A stretch of DNA of 64,000 nucleotides from Sporosarcina globispora (GCF_001274725.1 NZ_LGUF01000007.1:1505187-1569186), one strand, 5' to 3'. Positions 38,001-47,097 are shown, numbered from the stretch's first letter. Made by a program: numbers and translations. Notes: generated from the sequence alone by a model not told the origin.

Positions 38001-38093
38001 TTCATTTCTGAAAATAGAGGCAGTAAGCCAAGAGATGTCCTTATTACGGAAGCTGATCTTGAATCCATACAAGAGACTAGTACATTAAATTAA
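35043..38093 (+). CDS. sftA: septum-associated DNA translocase SftA
   Basis: 1016 residues, longer than B. subtilis SftA (about 950). A soluble FtsK-family translocase that clears DNA from the closing septum. A long, acidic and disordered N-terminal region (1-560) lacks membrane spans. It contains two tandem 18-residue repeats beginning [12 protein letters not shown] (about 76-111). The motor follows with Walker A GATGSGKS at 695-702, Walker [13 protein letters not shown] and [18 protein letters not shown]. The C-terminal winged helix (gamma, about 950-1010) for DNA orientation sequences ends the protein. The extra length is in the disordered region. Confidence 0.96.
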   Translation: MSWIKKLIHMFKNDEEEYEYEEYEENAVEPNYEKKQPSKSTKQSSRDVDAKVVYQYPKGQFRFPVIPDHEGERDKRRQQRQDHTRGQADKKTERRQQRQDHTRGQTDKKTERRQSRAGETEWQSKQADTPVHDKRPPRSADRERQRKTAPSPASEEKILTRNEREAANKKRPFQPTEIPSPIYGFKRPRPNDPKDKSDNGEKEYKQRELTYDEVMRKIQQAPPKLPEITEAASDEEREAAITDKLEAFQAQASAMEIEEPSSQKYKIGEASELMLEIPEDNQEAELHAGESDPLWPNHRETFRQLESSQPGSDEIPKSEDSISHKNESKPSISLANMIEEALHEEEGEYQAEHFSQREVSFHANFEPEDLADAGKIEPHQDLMMEAETYSEGSLQRKEIISLDEEYSQMEEPETIETSELSFEIEESESLETEREPAAVSKTEQEENIDEEKKSSSRGSIPFNVIMLNNDKKKLNQQGKTEKPSDEKKNNIAMFPAENIQQSAASEKIEDDLAAEKTEQSQHAPEADRIKEKQIFQHEEEIFYYQFPSQALLTPPIVMEKTSDWLYEQEQILNSTLKNFNVRAKVVNVTQGPSVTRFEVQPEPGVKVNKITNLSDDIKLSLAARDIRIEAPIPGKHTIGIEVPNQSSRPVFISEIISTPEFQNGKSSLTAVLGLDISGKPIVTDLRKMPHGLIAGATGSGKSVCINTILVSLLYKASPDELKLLLIDPKMVELAPYNRIPHLVSPVITDVKAATAALKWAVEEMERRYELFAHAGVRDINRFNELAEEHKRYSEKLPFMVIVIDELADLMMMSPADVEEAICRIAQKARACGIHLIIATQRPSVDVITGLIKANVPTRIAFSVSSQIDSRTIIDISGAEKLLGRGDMLFLENGSSKPVRLQGTFVSDKEIDDVVAHVRRERDPDYLFEQEELLKKAHAIEEEDELFFEACEFVVDQGAASTSSLQRRFKIGYNRAARLIDMMEKQGFISENRGSKPRDVLITEADLESIQETSTLN
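35269..35376 (+). repeat. two tandem 54-bp units inside sftA
   Basis: Two 54-bp copies (35269-35322 and 35323-35376) differ at one base (GGGCAGGCTGAC/GGGCAGACTGAC), and a third partial copy begins GGAGGCAG at 35377. The near identity points to recent duplication. The period is a multiple of three, so the frame is kept. Confidence 0.95.
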
Positions 38094-38257
38094 TCCATGG
38101 TATTCTTTACTTGCATGTTTAAAATAATATGAATAACAACTACGATAACTAGGAAAGTATTCTTAAGCTGGCGGCTGCCTGCTTAGATGCCTGCTCCTTG
38201 CAACGCCAAGTCTCAGGCAAATCTGCTTTCTTTATGATATCAGAATCTATATTTTTG

Positions 38258-38391
38258 AACTTCGAGAATTGTCTAGCTCCAGCGCCTACCCCCTCGAGGT
38301 CACAAGCCGATCCTCCCAAAAAGGCAAAGGGCGCCTCCCTGGGAGGCCCGTCTTGTGCTTGTCGGGGGTGGGCAAGGCGCTTGCGCTTTTC
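38258..38391 (+). repeat. R1 interspersed repeat, short form, copy e
   Basis: Starts AATTGTCTAGCTCCAGCGCC and ends GGCAAGGCGCTTGCGCTTTT. Very similar to copy d. It ends 21 bp before the start codon of the nicotinate phosphoribosyltransferase gene. The upstream 38094-38257 has no other recognisable feature. Confidence 0.88.
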
Positions 38392-38412
38392 GTGTTTGTA
38401 AGGAGCTTTGGG

Positions 38413-39510
38413 ATGAAGGAAATTGAAATGAAGGTTAAAGGAGAAATAAAACGTCTGACAAACCAGACTTTTAAATTCGATGAACGTGTAAGAGATGGCT
38501 GGTTTTCAGCGGTTTACTTCCTTAAGACAAGAGAAATTGTTAAGAAATATCACGAAGATAAAATCGTAACCATGCAGTTTTTCCAAAAGAATCATGCCGT
38601 CCTATGCGGTACGGATGAAGTCATTGCGTTATTAAAGACATTTGCGGACCGCCCGGATGATCTGGAAATCCATTCATTAAAGGACGGTGACAAGATTTCA
38701 CCCTTTGAAACAGTATTGACCATTACAGGGAGATATCAGGATTTCGGCTACCTAGAAGGAATCATTGACGGCATATTGGCCAGAAGAACTTCAGTTGCCA
38801 CGAATGTTTATAATGTTGTAAAAGCAGCAGGTGTTTCTGGTGTTCAAAAGCAGGTCATCTTCATGGGGGACCGGGATGATCATTATATCACCCAGGCAGG
38901 CGATGGCTATGCAGCCTATATTGGAGGTGCAACAGCCCAGGCCACGCATGCCATGAACGAATGGTGGGGCAAAAAGGGCATGGGAACAATGCCGCACGCG
39001 CTGATTCAAATGTTTGAGGGAGATATCGTTGCGGCTACTAAGGCTTATCAGGAGACGTTCCCTGAAGACGATTTAGTTGCTCTGGTGGACTATAACAATG
39101 ATGCCATCACAGATTCCCTGAAGGTGGCAAGGGCCTTTGGCAAAGAGCTTAAAGGAGTCCGGGTTGACACATCAAGAACAATGATTGATCAATATTTCTT
39201 AAGAAATCAGCATTTGCTGGGGACATTTGACCCGCGCGGGGTTAATGCAGAACTGATTTTTGCTTTAAGAAAAGCCCTGGATGATGAAGGTTTTGGACAT
39301 GTGAAGATTGTGGTTAGCGGCGGTTTTACTGAATCGCGAATCCAAGATTTTGAAGAACAGGGTGTTCCGGTGGATACCTATGGAGTAGGAAGCAGTCTGC
39401 TGAAGATCACCACAGGATTCACTGGAGACAATGTCATGATCGACGGCAAGCATGCAGCCAAGGCAGGACGCCGTTATCGTCCAAACCCCCGCCTTGAAAA
39501 GGTTGAATAA
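38413..39510 (+). CDS. nicotinate phosphoribosyltransferase
   Basis: 365 residues, the shorter (archaeal-like) type of NAPRTase rather than the YueK/PncB length of about 490. Joins nicotinate and PRPP for NAD salvage. Conserved pieces are RDDHYITQAGDGYAAYIGGA (substrate loop), GVRVDTSRT and VVSGGFTESRI (phosphate binding). ATG at 38413 is chosen because AAGGAG lies 7 bases upstream; a longer frame would run through the R1 repeat. Followed at 37 bp, without terminator, by a second gene. Confidence 0.9.
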   Translation: MKEIEMKVKGEIKRLTNQTFKFDERVRDGWFSAVYFLKTREIVKKYHEDKIVTMQFFQKNHAVLCGTDEVIALLKTFADRPDDLEIHSLKDGDKISPFETVLTITGRYQDFGYLEGIIDGILARRTSVATNVYNVVKAAGVSGVQKQVIFMGDRDDHYITQAGDGYAAYIGGATAQATHAMNEWWGKKGMGTMPHALIQMFEGDIVAATKAYQETFPEDDLVALVDYNNDAITDSLKVARAFGKELKGVRVDTSRTMIDQYFLRNQHLLGTFDPRGVNAELIFALRKALDDEGFGHVKIVVSGGFTESRIQDFEEQGVPVDTYGVGSSLLKITTGFTGDNVMIDGKHAAKAGRRYRPNPRLEKVE

Positions 39511-39547
39511 CAGAACGATATTTACAAGATAGTAAGGAGCATCCTAA

Positions 39548-40201
39548 ATGGATATGGACGGCTCAATTCTGGATTTACAATCTTTCCGTAAAGCTAAACA
39601 GGTCCAGGGGGAGAAAAATGCTCTTCGTTTATACACATTAAGCATGGACTATACGGAACGGACGGCAAATATCAGGGAGAAAGTCCGGGCAAAGCATTTA
39701 TTTCGTAAAACGCTCGGTCTTGCTCCTGAAGATGCTTATTCGCCTATCCAGCAGGAAGTTTTTCAGAATTGGTTTCTCTTTGATTATAAAACCATTCAAG
39801 GTTCAACCATGTTTAGTCTCTTCTTAAAAAATAATGCCCGGCAGCTTTCAGAGTCCGATCTCATCCAAGGGGCTCTCTTTTTAACATCTGCCATGGAGCC
39901 AATCAGGATCTTAGGAAAGAATAGGAATGTAATCTCAGCTTTAGGCGTGGAAAATAGCACTCCATTACTATTAAGGCATCATGAGGAGCTGCAGCAGGAA
40001 CTGTCAATGGGGTGGCATTTTATTAGAAGAATACCAATCCAGCTTTATGATCTTCCTATAGGACCATTTATCTCTATACAAAGTAATGAAGCAGCAAACA
40101 GTTTAATGGAGGCATTTTCGGAAGCGAAAATAAAGTTTCCTGACCTTACATGGAGAGCCTTTTTAAAATCAAATGTTTTATATTTTATTTTTCGTGAATA
40201 A
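39548..40201 (+). CDS. conserved protein of unknown function, co-transcribed with NAPRTase
   Basis: 217 residues, soluble, not recognised. The N-terminal half is basic and helical, the C-terminal part carries FIRRIPIQLYDLPIGPFISI. There is no Cys-rich or nucleotide-binding motif. It lies 37 bp downstream of the NAPRTase gene with a clear AAGGAGCATCCTAA ribosome site, so co-expression is expected; that does not define its role. Followed by a 200-bp gap to murC. Confidence 0.7.
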   Translation: MDMDGSILDLQSFRKAKQVQGEKNALRLYTLSMDYTERTANIREKVRAKHLFRKTLGLAPEDAYSPIQQEVFQNWFLFDYKTIQGSTMFSLFLKNNARQLSESDLIQGALFLTSAMEPIRILGKNRNVISALGVENSTPLLLRHHEELQQELSMGWHFIRRIPIQLYDLPIGPFISIQSNEAANSLMEAFSEAKIKFPDLTWRAFLKSNVLYFIFRE

Positions 40202-40402
40202 ATAGCTGGCAATACGTTACATAGTTTTTAGAATCAATAAATGATATAATGATTCAATACATTAAAGTGTAAGTATATAAAAGTGACAGCGGAAAAGCTT
40301 AGCAGCACAGTCATTGGAGCATGTCTTCTATGGGGATATGCGCAAAACTAGATATATGTCATATACTGTTTTACAGATATACGATGGTTGGAGGTTCTTT
40401 AT

Positions 40403-41698
40403 ATGACTATTTACCATTTCGTAGGTATTAAGGGGTCTGGAATGAGTGCATTGGCACAAGTTCTGCACGATATGAATTATCAGGTTCAAGGCTCCGATTT
40501 TGAGAAACACTTTTTTACTCAGGTGGCACTTGAAAAATCCGGAATAAAGATCCTTCCCTTTCAAAAGGAAAACATACAGCCGGGCATGACGGTAATCGCC
40601 GGGAATGCATATCCGGATACACATGAAGAGATTGAGGAAGCAATGAAGCTTGGCTTGCCTGTTGTGCGTTATCATCGCTTTTTAGGTGATTTCATGAAGA
40701 ATTTCACGAGCATTGCAGTTACGGGAGCTCATGGGAAAACATCCACTACTGGCTTGCTTGCACACGTAATGCGAGGCGCAAAACCAACTTCATTCCTTAT
40801 TGGAGACGGTACGGGCAAAGGGGACAAGGAAGCGGAATATTTTGTTTTCGAAGCTTGTGAATACAGAAGGCATTTCCTTTCTTACTATCCTGATTATGCA
40901 ATAATGACGAATATTGATTTTGACCACCCTGATTATTTTGCCAACATTGAAGATGTTTTTTCTGCTTTTCAGGAAATGTCTTGGCAAGTGAATAAGGGGA
41001 TTTTCGCATGCGGTGATGACGAGCAGCTGCAAAAAATCCAGGCTAAAGTGCCTGTGGTATTCTATGGTTTTGGAGAAGATAATGATTTTCAGGCACGCAA
41101 TGTAGTTAAAACTACAGAAGGAACAACATTTGATGTAGTTGTCCGCAACACCTTCTATGAGACTTTCACTATTCCAGCTTATGGAGATCATAACGTCTTG
41201 AATTCTTTAGCTGTTATCGCTCTATGTCATTATGAAGAGATCAATGCGAAGATTGTCCAGGAACAGCTTCTTTCCTTTGAAGGGGTGAAAAGAAGATTTT
41301 CCGAGAAGAAAGTGGGCTCTCAGGTAATTATAGATGACTATGCCCACCATCCGACAGAAATTAAGGCGACTGTGGATGCTGCCAGACAAAAGTATCCTGA
41401 AAAGGAAGTTGTCGCAGTTTTCCAGCCTCATACATTTACGAGGACTCAGGCCTTTCTTGATGAATTTGCATCAAGCCTTAATATGGCTGACAAAGTCTAT
41501 CTATGCGAAATTTTCGGCTCTGCCCGTGAAAATCATGGGAAACTCACGATTGATGACTTAAAAGCCAAAATTCCCAATGCACAAATTCTAAATGAGGAAG
41601 AAACGGCTGTGCTAAGGAATCATGAAGAGAGTGTAATTATGTTTATGGGTGCCGGGGATATTCAGAAATTCCAGCAGGCATACGAAAACCAAATATAA
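40403..41698 (+). CDS. murC: UDP-N-acetylmuramate--L-alanine ligase
   Basis: 431 residues. Adds L-Ala to UDP-MurNAc, the first step in making the peptidoglycan stem peptide. The N-terminal UDP-binding [15 protein letters not shown]-binding [11 protein letters not shown] and the later [14 protein letters not shown] define MurC. ATG at 40403 follows GGAGG; an in-frame TTG at 40388 is part of the ribosome region. A second gene could be expected upstream, but the 200 bp before it holds only the promoter. Confidence 0.97.
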   Translation: MTIYHFVGIKGSGMSALAQVLHDMNYQVQGSDFEKHFFTQVALEKSGIKILPFQKENIQPGMTVIAGNAYPDTHEEIEEAMKLGLPVVRYHRFLGDFMKNFTSIAVTGAHGKTSTTGLLAHVMRGAKPTSFLIGDGTGKGDKEAEYFVFEACEYRRHFLSYYPDYAIMTNIDFDHPDYFANIEDVFSAFQEMSWQVNKGIFACGDDEQLQKIQAKVPVVFYGFGEDNDFQARNVVKTTEGTTFDVVVRNTFYETFTIPAYGDHNVLNSLAVIALCHYEEINAKIVQEQLLSFEGVKRRFSEKKVGSQVIIDDYAHHPTEIKATVDAARQKYPEKEVVAVFQPHTFTRTQAFLDEFASSLNMADKVYLCEIFGSARENHGKLTIDDLKAKIPNAQILNEEETAVLRNHEESVIMFMGAGDIQKFQQAYENQI

Positions 41699-41703
41699 AT
41701 CAT

Positions 41704-41740
41704 AAAAAAGGATGCTCCGCTAAGGAAGCATCCTTTTTTA
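41704..41740. terminator. murC terminator
   Basis: AAAAAAGGATGCT/AGCATCCTTTTTT, T-runs on both strands, so it may also serve the convergent aminopeptidase gene. Confidence 0.92.
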
Positions 41741-41757
41741 TATATAAATTTGAACGA

Positions 41758-41818
41758 CTGGCTCCAAGCGCCATCAGCTCTTGAGTCAAAGCCGGTAAGC
41801 GCGCGTCTTCCGTTTTTC
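41758..41818 (+). repeat. R1 repeat remnant, copy f
   Basis: CTGGCTCCAAGCGCCATCAG and a GCGCGTCTTCCG ending recall both ends of R1 with the middle removed. It lies just after the stop of the minus-strand aminopeptidase gene. Confidence 0.5.
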
Positions 41819-41821
41819 TTA

Positions 41822-42937
41822 TTACTTTAAATTCTCCGGATTTAATGCTTCAAGTTCACTAATGACAAATCGCCCGTCTTTGCGGATTAATACATCATCG
41901 AAGTAGATCTCACCGCCGCCATAGTCAGGGCGCTGGATGTTTACCATATCCCAGTGTATATTAGATTTATTGCCATTATACGCTTCGTCATAGCATTGTC
42001 CCGGTGTGAAGTGGAAGCTACCATCAATTTTCTCATCGAACAGAATATCCTGCATCGGATGAAGGATGTATGGGTTAACCCCGATGGCAAATTCACCTAT
42101 ATAGCGTGCGCCTTCATCCGTATCAAAGATTTTGTTGATGCGTTCGCTGTCATTGGCTTCCGCCTCAACAATTTTTCCATCTTTGAATGTCAGCTTTACA
42201 TTTTCAAATGTAAAGCCATGGTATGGAGATGGTGTGTTATAGGTGATGACGCCGTTGACTGATTCGCGTACAGGAGCAGTATAAACCTCTCCATCAGGAA
42301 TATTCATTTGGCCAGAGCATTTAATTGCCGGAATATCTTTAATCGAGAAGGATAGATCTGTACCGGGACCGGTAATTCTGACTTTATCGGTTTTATTCAT
42401 TAATTCAACAAGGTTGTCCATCGCTTGATCCATTTTTCCGTAATCCAAATTGCAGACATCAAAATAGAAATCTTCAAATGCCTCTGTGCTCATTTTAGCC
42501 AGCTGAGCCATGGAAGCATTAGGGTAACGGAGAACCACCCACTTCGTTTTTGGCACACGGATCTCTCTGTGCACTTTTTGGCCGATGGTTGATCCATGGA
42601 TTTTCATTTTATCATCCGGTACATCAGCCTGCTCGTTGATGTTGTCTCCGGAGCGCAATCCTATGTATGCATCCATTTTGCTCATTACATTTGCTTCAAA
42701 CTCAGCCATCATATTGAATTGTTCTTCCTGTGCTCCTAAAAGCAGGGAACGATCAACCTGATGATCTTTTAAAGAAACAAACGGATACCCTCCCGCTGCA
42801 TATGCTTCCTTAACCAGCGCGGTCACCAATTCCTTCTGCAGTCCGAAATTTTCAATAAGAATCTTCTCGCCCTTCTGAAGTCGGACAGAATAGTTAATCA
42901 AATTTTTTGCCAGTTTTTCAATACGGGGATCTTTCAT
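41822..42937 (-). CDS. M29-family aminopeptidase (AmpS-like)
   Basis: 371 residues. A thermophilic-type (M29) metallo-aminopeptidase. The metal-binding residues are expected in GEVYTAPVRESVNGVI, IGEFAIGVNP and the DDVLI ending. The paralogue AmpS is elsewhere in B. subtilis, so I give no symbol. It is cytosolic and cleaves N-terminal residues from peptides. Start ATG follows TGGAGGTATTAATCC. Monocistronic. Confidence 0.9.
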   Translation of the reverse strand: MKDPRIEKLAKNLINYSVRLQKGEKILIENFGLQKELVTALVKEAYAAGGYPFVSLKDHQVDRSLLLGAQEEQFNMMAEFEANVMSKMDAYIGLRSGDNINEQADVPDDKMKIHGSTIGQKVHREIRVPKTKWVVLRYPNASMAQLAKMSTEAFEDFYFDVCNLDYGKMDQAMDNLVELMNKTDKVRITGPGTDLSFSIKDIPAIKCSGQMNIPDGEVYTAPVRESVNGVITYNTPSPYHGFTFENVKLTFKDGKIVEAEANDSERINKIFDTDEGARYIGEFAIGVNPYILHPMQDILFDEKIDGSFHFTPGQCYDEAYNGNKSNIHWDMVNIQRPDYGGGEIYFDDVLIRKDGRFVISELEALNPENLK

Positions 42938-43059
42938 GGATTAATACCTCCAGTAAATTTATTTTTCCGACAACTATTATTGTAACCGAAATGAAAGGTT
43001 TTGTTTAACCTTTTCCAATTGTGCTAAAATTTACTTTAACTGATGAAATACCTGTTAGA

Positions 43060-43087
43060 GAAGGAATTTGGACTTCACAAGTGGAAT
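43060..43087 (+). promoter_or_regulatory. sigma-H promoter of the ytxGH operon
   Basis: GAAGGAATT (43060-43068), 12 bases, GTGGAAT (43081-43087): full match to RNAGGAWWW-N11-12-RNNGAAT. The B. subtilis csb40 (ytxGHJ) operon is known to be under sigma-H and sigma-B, in agreement. Confidence 0.85.
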
Positions 43088-43104
43088 CTATTAATGTGCT
43101 CCTG

Positions 43105-43129
43105 GTTTAGAGGCAGTGCAGCTGGGTAA
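43105..43129 (+). promoter_or_regulatory. sigma-B promoter of the ytxGH operon
   Basis: GTTTAG (43105-43110), 13 bases, GGGTAA (43124-43129): close match to the general-stress consensus. Transcription would start near 43137, just 26 bases before the TTG start of ytxG and immediately downstream of the sigma-H promoter. Confidence 0.85.
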
Positions 43130-43162
43130 AAGTTAGTATACAGACAACCGGAGGTGTAAGAA

Positions 43163-43648
43163 TTGGAAATTATTTTATACTTAAGTGTAGCAGTCATTGC
43201 TATCGCATTTCTTGTTTTGGTCATTTATTTGGCGAAAACGTTAAAATCCTTACAGGGGACATTAGATAATGTATCACACACATTGGCAGGCCTTGAAAGG
43301 CAATTAGATGGAGTAACGAAGGAAACAACTGTCCTGCTGCATAAAACTAATTCACTGGCAACAGACATTCAGCAGAAATCTGAGAATCTGAACAGTGTTG
43401 TAACTGCAGTAAAAGAAGTAGGTGACTCTGTCCGCAAATTTAATGGATCCATTCAGAAAATAACATCTTCTGTTAATACACAGCTTGAACAGAATAAAGA
43501 TAAAATCTCTCAGGTGGTGCAGTGGAGCAATATTCTCCTTGAGATCAAGGAGAAGTGGAAAATGAGAAAAGAAGCCCCTTATCAGTACAATGTCAGCGAG
43601 AAACAAATGGTTCCGCCCGAACGCCGAGGAGAAAGAGCAAGATACTAG
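43163..43648 (+). CDS. ytxG: general stress protein YtxG (DUF948)
   Basis: 161 residues. One N-terminal membrane span ([22 protein letters not shown]) is followed by a long coiled coil (about 25-115) with many Thr/Ser/Val heptads, then a basic tail. The function is unknown; it is induced by general stress in B. subtilis. A TTG start at 43163 follows GGAGGTGTAAGAA. It overlaps nothing, and ytxH follows after 22 bp. Confidence 0.9.
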   Translation: MEIILYLSVAVIAIAFLVLVIYLAKTLKSLQGTLDNVSHTLAGLERQLDGVTKETTVLLHKTNSLATDIQQKSENLNSVVTAVKEVGDSVRKFNGSIQKITSSVNTQLEQNKDKISQVVQWSNILLEIKEKWKMRKEAPYQYNVSEKQMVPPERRGERARY

Positions 43649-43670
43649 AATTAAAGGAGGAAAAAGGAGA

Positions 43671-44174
43671 ATGAATAGCCAAGACCGTACTCAGTTTGAT
43701 TCAAATCAGGCAAAAACAGATGAAAATATCAATACGAAAGATTTCATGATTGGCGCCTTAATCGGAGGAATGGTTGGCGCAGCTACGGCTCTATTCCTGG
43801 CTCCTAAATCAGGCAAAGAGCTTCAGAGCGATTTAAGCGAAAAGGCTGCCCTATTAAAAGAAAAATCAGGACAATACCGTGAAACAGCTATGACAAAAGG
43901 CACTGAACTGGCAAATGCTGCAAAAGAGAAAACAAATGTGTTAACTCAAACAGTATCAAAGCAATCCAATGAGTTTATGAATAAAGTGAAGAGCTTGAAA
44001 GATTCCCAAAATGGACAAGCTTCTTCACACGGCACGCCGGAAGAAGACGGAGAGTCCATCAATGATGAAACATTTCAGGCAGAAGGGAATGCACCAGTAA
44101 ATGATGCAGAAATCCAAATGAAGCTTGAAGAAACGAAAAAAGCTTTTGACGAAACTGAGCAAAAGTATAATTAA
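43671..44174 (+). CDS. ytxH: general stress protein YtxH
   Basis: 167 residues. YtxH domain: a glycine-rich hydrophobic segment (FMIGALIGGMVGAATALFLAP) followed by the family motif KSGKELQSDL and a long charged helix. The membrane segment places it at the cytoplasmic membrane. The ATG at 43671 has two AGGAG-like sites, and a longer frame starting within ytxG is not favoured. Ends in a tail rich in Glu and Gln. Function unknown; expressed from the sigma-H and sigma-B promoters upstream of ytxG. Confidence 0.9.
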   Translation: MNSQDRTQFDSNQAKTDENINTKDFMIGALIGGMVGAATALFLAPKSGKELQSDLSEKAALLKEKSGQYRETAMTKGTELANAAKEKTNVLTQTVSKQSNEFMNKVKSLKDSQNGQASSHGTPEEDGESINDETFQAEGNAPVNDAEIQMKLEETKKAFDETEQKYN

Positions 44175-44189
44175 TATTATTTGTTTTAA

Positions 44190-44228
44190 AAACGGTGAAG
44201 TGGTACGATTACTTCACCGTTATTTATT
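44190..44228 (+). terminator. hairpin after ytxH
   Basis: ACGGTGAAGT/ACTTCACCGT stem followed by TATTTATT. It separates ytxH from ytxJ, so ytxJ may be reached only by readthrough or have its own promoter. Confidence 0.8.
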
Positions 44229-44282
44229 TATTAAAGCCATGCATCGGGTCTGGTGCCAGGCGACAGTTGAGGAGGCAAGAAG

Positions 44283-44612
44283 ATGAAAAAATTTGATAGC
44301 CAGGAAGCATTTGATCAGGCGGTAAAATCAGGAGAGCAGCTGCTGATTTTAAAGCACAGTTCCACTTGCCCGGTAAGCGGGGCAGCGTATGAAGAATTTG
44401 AAAGCTTTGTTAACGAGCATAAAGATGTAAATGCTTATTACTTAGTTGTTCAGGAAGATCGTTCTTTATCTAATCACATTGCCGAAGCTTTTCATATCAA
44501 GCATGAGTCACCTCAGGCAATTCTTTTTCAAAATGGAGATGTTGCCTGGCATGCATCACATTGGAAGATTACATACGGTTCTCTGGAGAATGCTGTGAAA
44601 GAAAATAGATAA
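44283..44612 (+). CDS. brxC: monothiol bacilliredoxin YtxJ (BrxC)
   Basis: 109 residues, thioredoxin fold with active-site TCPVS and a single active-site Cys29. BrxC removes bacillithiol from modified proteins in redox stress. The cis-proline region is SPQAILFQNG. It follows ytxH but is separated from it by a hairpin. Start ATG follows GGAGGCAAGAAG. Ends at a symmetrical terminator shared with the convergent FtsA-like gene. Confidence 0.92.
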   Translation: MKKFDSQEAFDQAVKSGEQLLILKHSSTCPVSGAAYEEFESFVNEHKDVNAYYLVVQEDRSLSNHIAEAFHIKHESPQAILFQNGDVAWHASHWKITYGSLENAVKENR

Positions 44613-44637
44613 AACCCATCCAATTGGATGGGTTTTT
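44611..44637. terminator. bidirectional terminator between brxC and the FtsA-like gene
   Basis: AAAACCCATCCAATTGGATGGGTTTTT is a fully symmetrical hairpin. Confidence 0.92.
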
Positions 44638-44639
44638 AG

Positions 44640-46817
44640 TTATATATAATTCACATTTGAATTTTTATTATTTATGGCAGGCCACACGATTTTGAGTTGA
44701 TCACCAGGCTCCACAGGTTCATGAAAAGATGTTTTTTCCCCATTTTTCAATAGCACGAAGCTTCCGGAAGATACTGCAGGCATATCTACACTAACATGGC
44801 TGAATACATCCTGAAAGATAAAGGGTGACTTTGGTTTTTTCACGAGTGTAATCATATCTCCATAATGAATCTCGTCATCTTCGGCGAGGATAGCTCCTTT
44901 TCTCTGAAAATCAAGAATTCCTCTGGAAAGCTCTATTTTCTTTCCGTTAAAAATAACAGGAATGCTCTGCTGAAGTGCCAGCTGCTGAATATCAGCAATT
45001 TCCTTTACTGTTGGTGTGCTGCTCTTTTCAATCCGTAGATTGTCCCCATCTTCTACTAAGCTATGGCAATTCACCTCTATACCGTTTTTAAATAGCTTTC
45101 CGGTATGGCGCGGGAGAAATGTCTCTTTTTCATTAATGCTGATTCGGAAAGGCTTAAGCTCATTTAAAAAATCGTTCAGGTTTAATATTTTTAAGACTTC
45201 CTCATATGTTTCCGGGATCCTGCACATCACTTTATCCCGATCAGCAATGATCTGCTCAAACGAGGCATCTTCTTCATTACAGGTAATATCAGGCTTGATT
45301 GTGTACGGCTTTCCGTTAATAGTGATAGTTTTTACGGGAACCTCATCAATTAAATCCCTTATGCGGACTTCAGCAGGAGATCCATCTCGCCCTCTTGAAA
45401 CTGTTATGATGTCCCCTGATTTGATTTCTTCATCCAATGCACTCGGAAGGCTATTTCGTGTGATGACAGGAGCTTCACCATGGCTTCCCGGAATCGTAAT
45501 GTTTTGCCCATTCAGATTGACAATCATGGCGAGTCCGGGCTTTCCGTAGAGTTTATTCATTTTGATTCCTGCTGCCAGAAGACAATCCCCCATTGTCAGG
45601 TTTTTAACCTCAAATAGCCGGACAGGCTGTTCATTAACGTAAACTGTACAATATTGAACCGGAGCTTTTTTAGCTGAGATTGCTATTCCAATTGGGGTGA
45701 CAAGTTCGGGGCCTTTGTCTGTCAAATCTGATATATGCAGCCCGGTTATGGCATCTATTCCCCTGATAGCTACTCTATTTACTGGAAGCCCCAATCTTTC
45801 TGCAATCCTATCAGGAAGTCCAGGTGTTAAGCTGCCGCCGCCTACAAGCATGACGGCTTTTGGAGGCCTGTTATTCAGCCTCAATATTTCATCGCAGATG
45901 GAATTTGACAAACGCTCAAGCGCCGGTGAAATTTTTTCAATTGCTTCTTCCCTGCTTACTTCCGATTGAAAGCCGAGAATATCTGTGACAGTAATCGTAT
46001 CCGATACATGCAAATCCCTTTTTGCTTTTTCGGCTAAAGGAAAGTCCAGCAGCAGCTGGTCGCTGATTGCTTCAGTTATCTCATCGCCTGCCACAGGCAC
46101 CATTCCATATGCAGTGACAGTGCCCATATCTGTAATGGCAATATCCGATGTACCGGCACCGATATCAACAAGAGCCACATTCAGCCTTCTCATCGAAGGA
46201 GGAATCAGCACATTAATAGCCGCAATTGGCTCAAGAGTTAGGGCTTCCATTTCCAGGCCAGCCCTTAGGAGAGCTGAGATTAATGACTCCACAACAACCT
46301 TGGGCAGGAATGTAGCAATGATTTCAACGGATGCTTCATCACCCTGCTGATCAATCAGACTGCCGATTTCTTCACCATCAAGACGATAGTATAAAACGGA
46401 AAATCCAACACAATAGTAATAATAGCTTTTTTCAATTTCCTGTTTTTCTGCTACCATTGCCTGAGCCTGCTGAACCGCACTTAATTCAAGATGAAGAATA
46501 TCCTGCTTTTGCATCATTGGTTTTCCTTTAATGGTAATCGATGCTTCAGATCTTTCTGTTTTTAAAGCCCTGCCTGCCGCTGCTACACACACCTTTTTTA
46601 ATGGGCCGTATTTAGCTTCTAGTTCATCCCTGATTTCTGCTATAATTTTTGAAACAGCCAGAACATCATGAATCTGTCCGTCGAGCATCGCCCGCTCGGC
46701 ATGCTCCTTTATCACAATGTCTTTAACATGATAATGGCCGCTGTGTTCTTCAAGAATAATCCCGACGACAGTCCTGGTGCCGATATCCAGTGCAAAAAGC
46801 TTTTTTTGTTCATTCAA
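44640..46817 (-). CDS. large FtsA/PilM-like actin-fold protein with beta-grasp repeats
   Basis: 725 residues. The N-terminal half (about 1-375) is an actin-fold ATPase: FALDIGTRTVVGIILEE (phosphate 1), NVALVDIGAGTSDIAIT (phosphate 2) and VMLVGGGSLTPGLPDRIA (adenosine). Bacterial FtsA is about 420-440 residues; the extra 350 residues look like four or more related beta-grasp modules, each with an INGK/FNGK start and a GD.I.I close (for example NGIEVNCHSLVEDGDNLRIE and EPVEPGDQLKIVW). There is no FtsA-style amphipathic C-terminal helix. Function unknown; a scaffold or filament role is inference. A TTG start follows AAGGTGTATTGC. Confidence 0.88.
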   Translation of the reverse strand: MNEQKKLFALDIGTRTVVGIILEEHSGHYHVKDIVIKEHAERAMLDGQIHDVLAVSKIIAEIRDELEAKYGPLKKVCVAAAGRALKTERSEASITIKGKPMMQKQDILHLELSAVQQAQAMVAEKQEIEKSYYYYCVGFSVLYYRLDGEEIGSLIDQQGDEASVEIIATFLPKVVVESLISALLRAGLEMEALTLEPIAAINVLIPPSMRRLNVALVDIGAGTSDIAITDMGTVTAYGMVPVAGDEITEAISDQLLLDFPLAEKAKRDLHVSDTITVTDILGFQSEVSREEAIEKISPALERLSNSICDEILRLNNRPPKAVMLVGGGSLTPGLPDRIAERLGLPVNRVAIRGIDAITGLHISDLTDKGPELVTPIGIAISAKKAPVQYCTVYVNEQPVRLFEVKNLTMGDCLLAAGIKMNKLYGKPGLAMIVNLNGQNITIPGSHGEAPVITRNSLPSALDEEIKSGDIITVSRGRDGSPAEVRIRDLIDEVPVKTITINGKPYTIKPDITCNEEDASFEQIIADRDKVMCRIPETYEEVLKILNLNDFLNELKPFRISINEKETFLPRHTGKLFKNGIEVNCHSLVEDGDNLRIEKSSTPTVKEIADIQQLALQQSIPVIFNGKKIELSRGILDFQRKGAILAEDDEIHYGDMITLVKKPKSPFIFQDVFSHVSVDMPAVSSGSFVLLKNGEKTSFHEPVEPGDQLKIVWPAINNKNSNVNYI

Positions 46818-46866
46818 AGCAATACACCTTCTTTGTAATATGTCATAGAATGCTTAAATAATGCCT

Positions 46867-46880
46867 TGAAATCGCTTTAT
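46867..46880 (+). promoter_or_regulatory. possible cre site between the FtsA-like gene and aroA
   Basis: TGAAATCGCTTTAT matches 12 of 14 cre positions, with mismatches at the last two, exactly as at the acuA site. A further AAAAGCGTTTAA lies 11 bp downstream. Direction and target are uncertain. Confidence 0.3.
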
Positions 46881-47097
46881 CACTTAAAAGCGTTTAATTA
46901 ATAAAGAAGTTTTTCGTGACATGTCTGAATAATTCATATATAATAACCCTAATTATAAAAAATGTATCACATATACAGAGGCCGTAAAAGAGAAAGATGG
47001 AAATGTTTAACGCGGTGCGTATATAAAATAACTGTGCTGTGCATCAATCCTGAAATCAACGCGGCTTAAATTCAGATTCGAAAGGAAGGGACAGGAA

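Noticed and set aside
45016..46531. Several long plus-strand frames opposite the FtsA-like gene
   Set aside because: Serine- and leucine-rich shadow translations of a strongly supported minus-strand gene; no ribosome sites.
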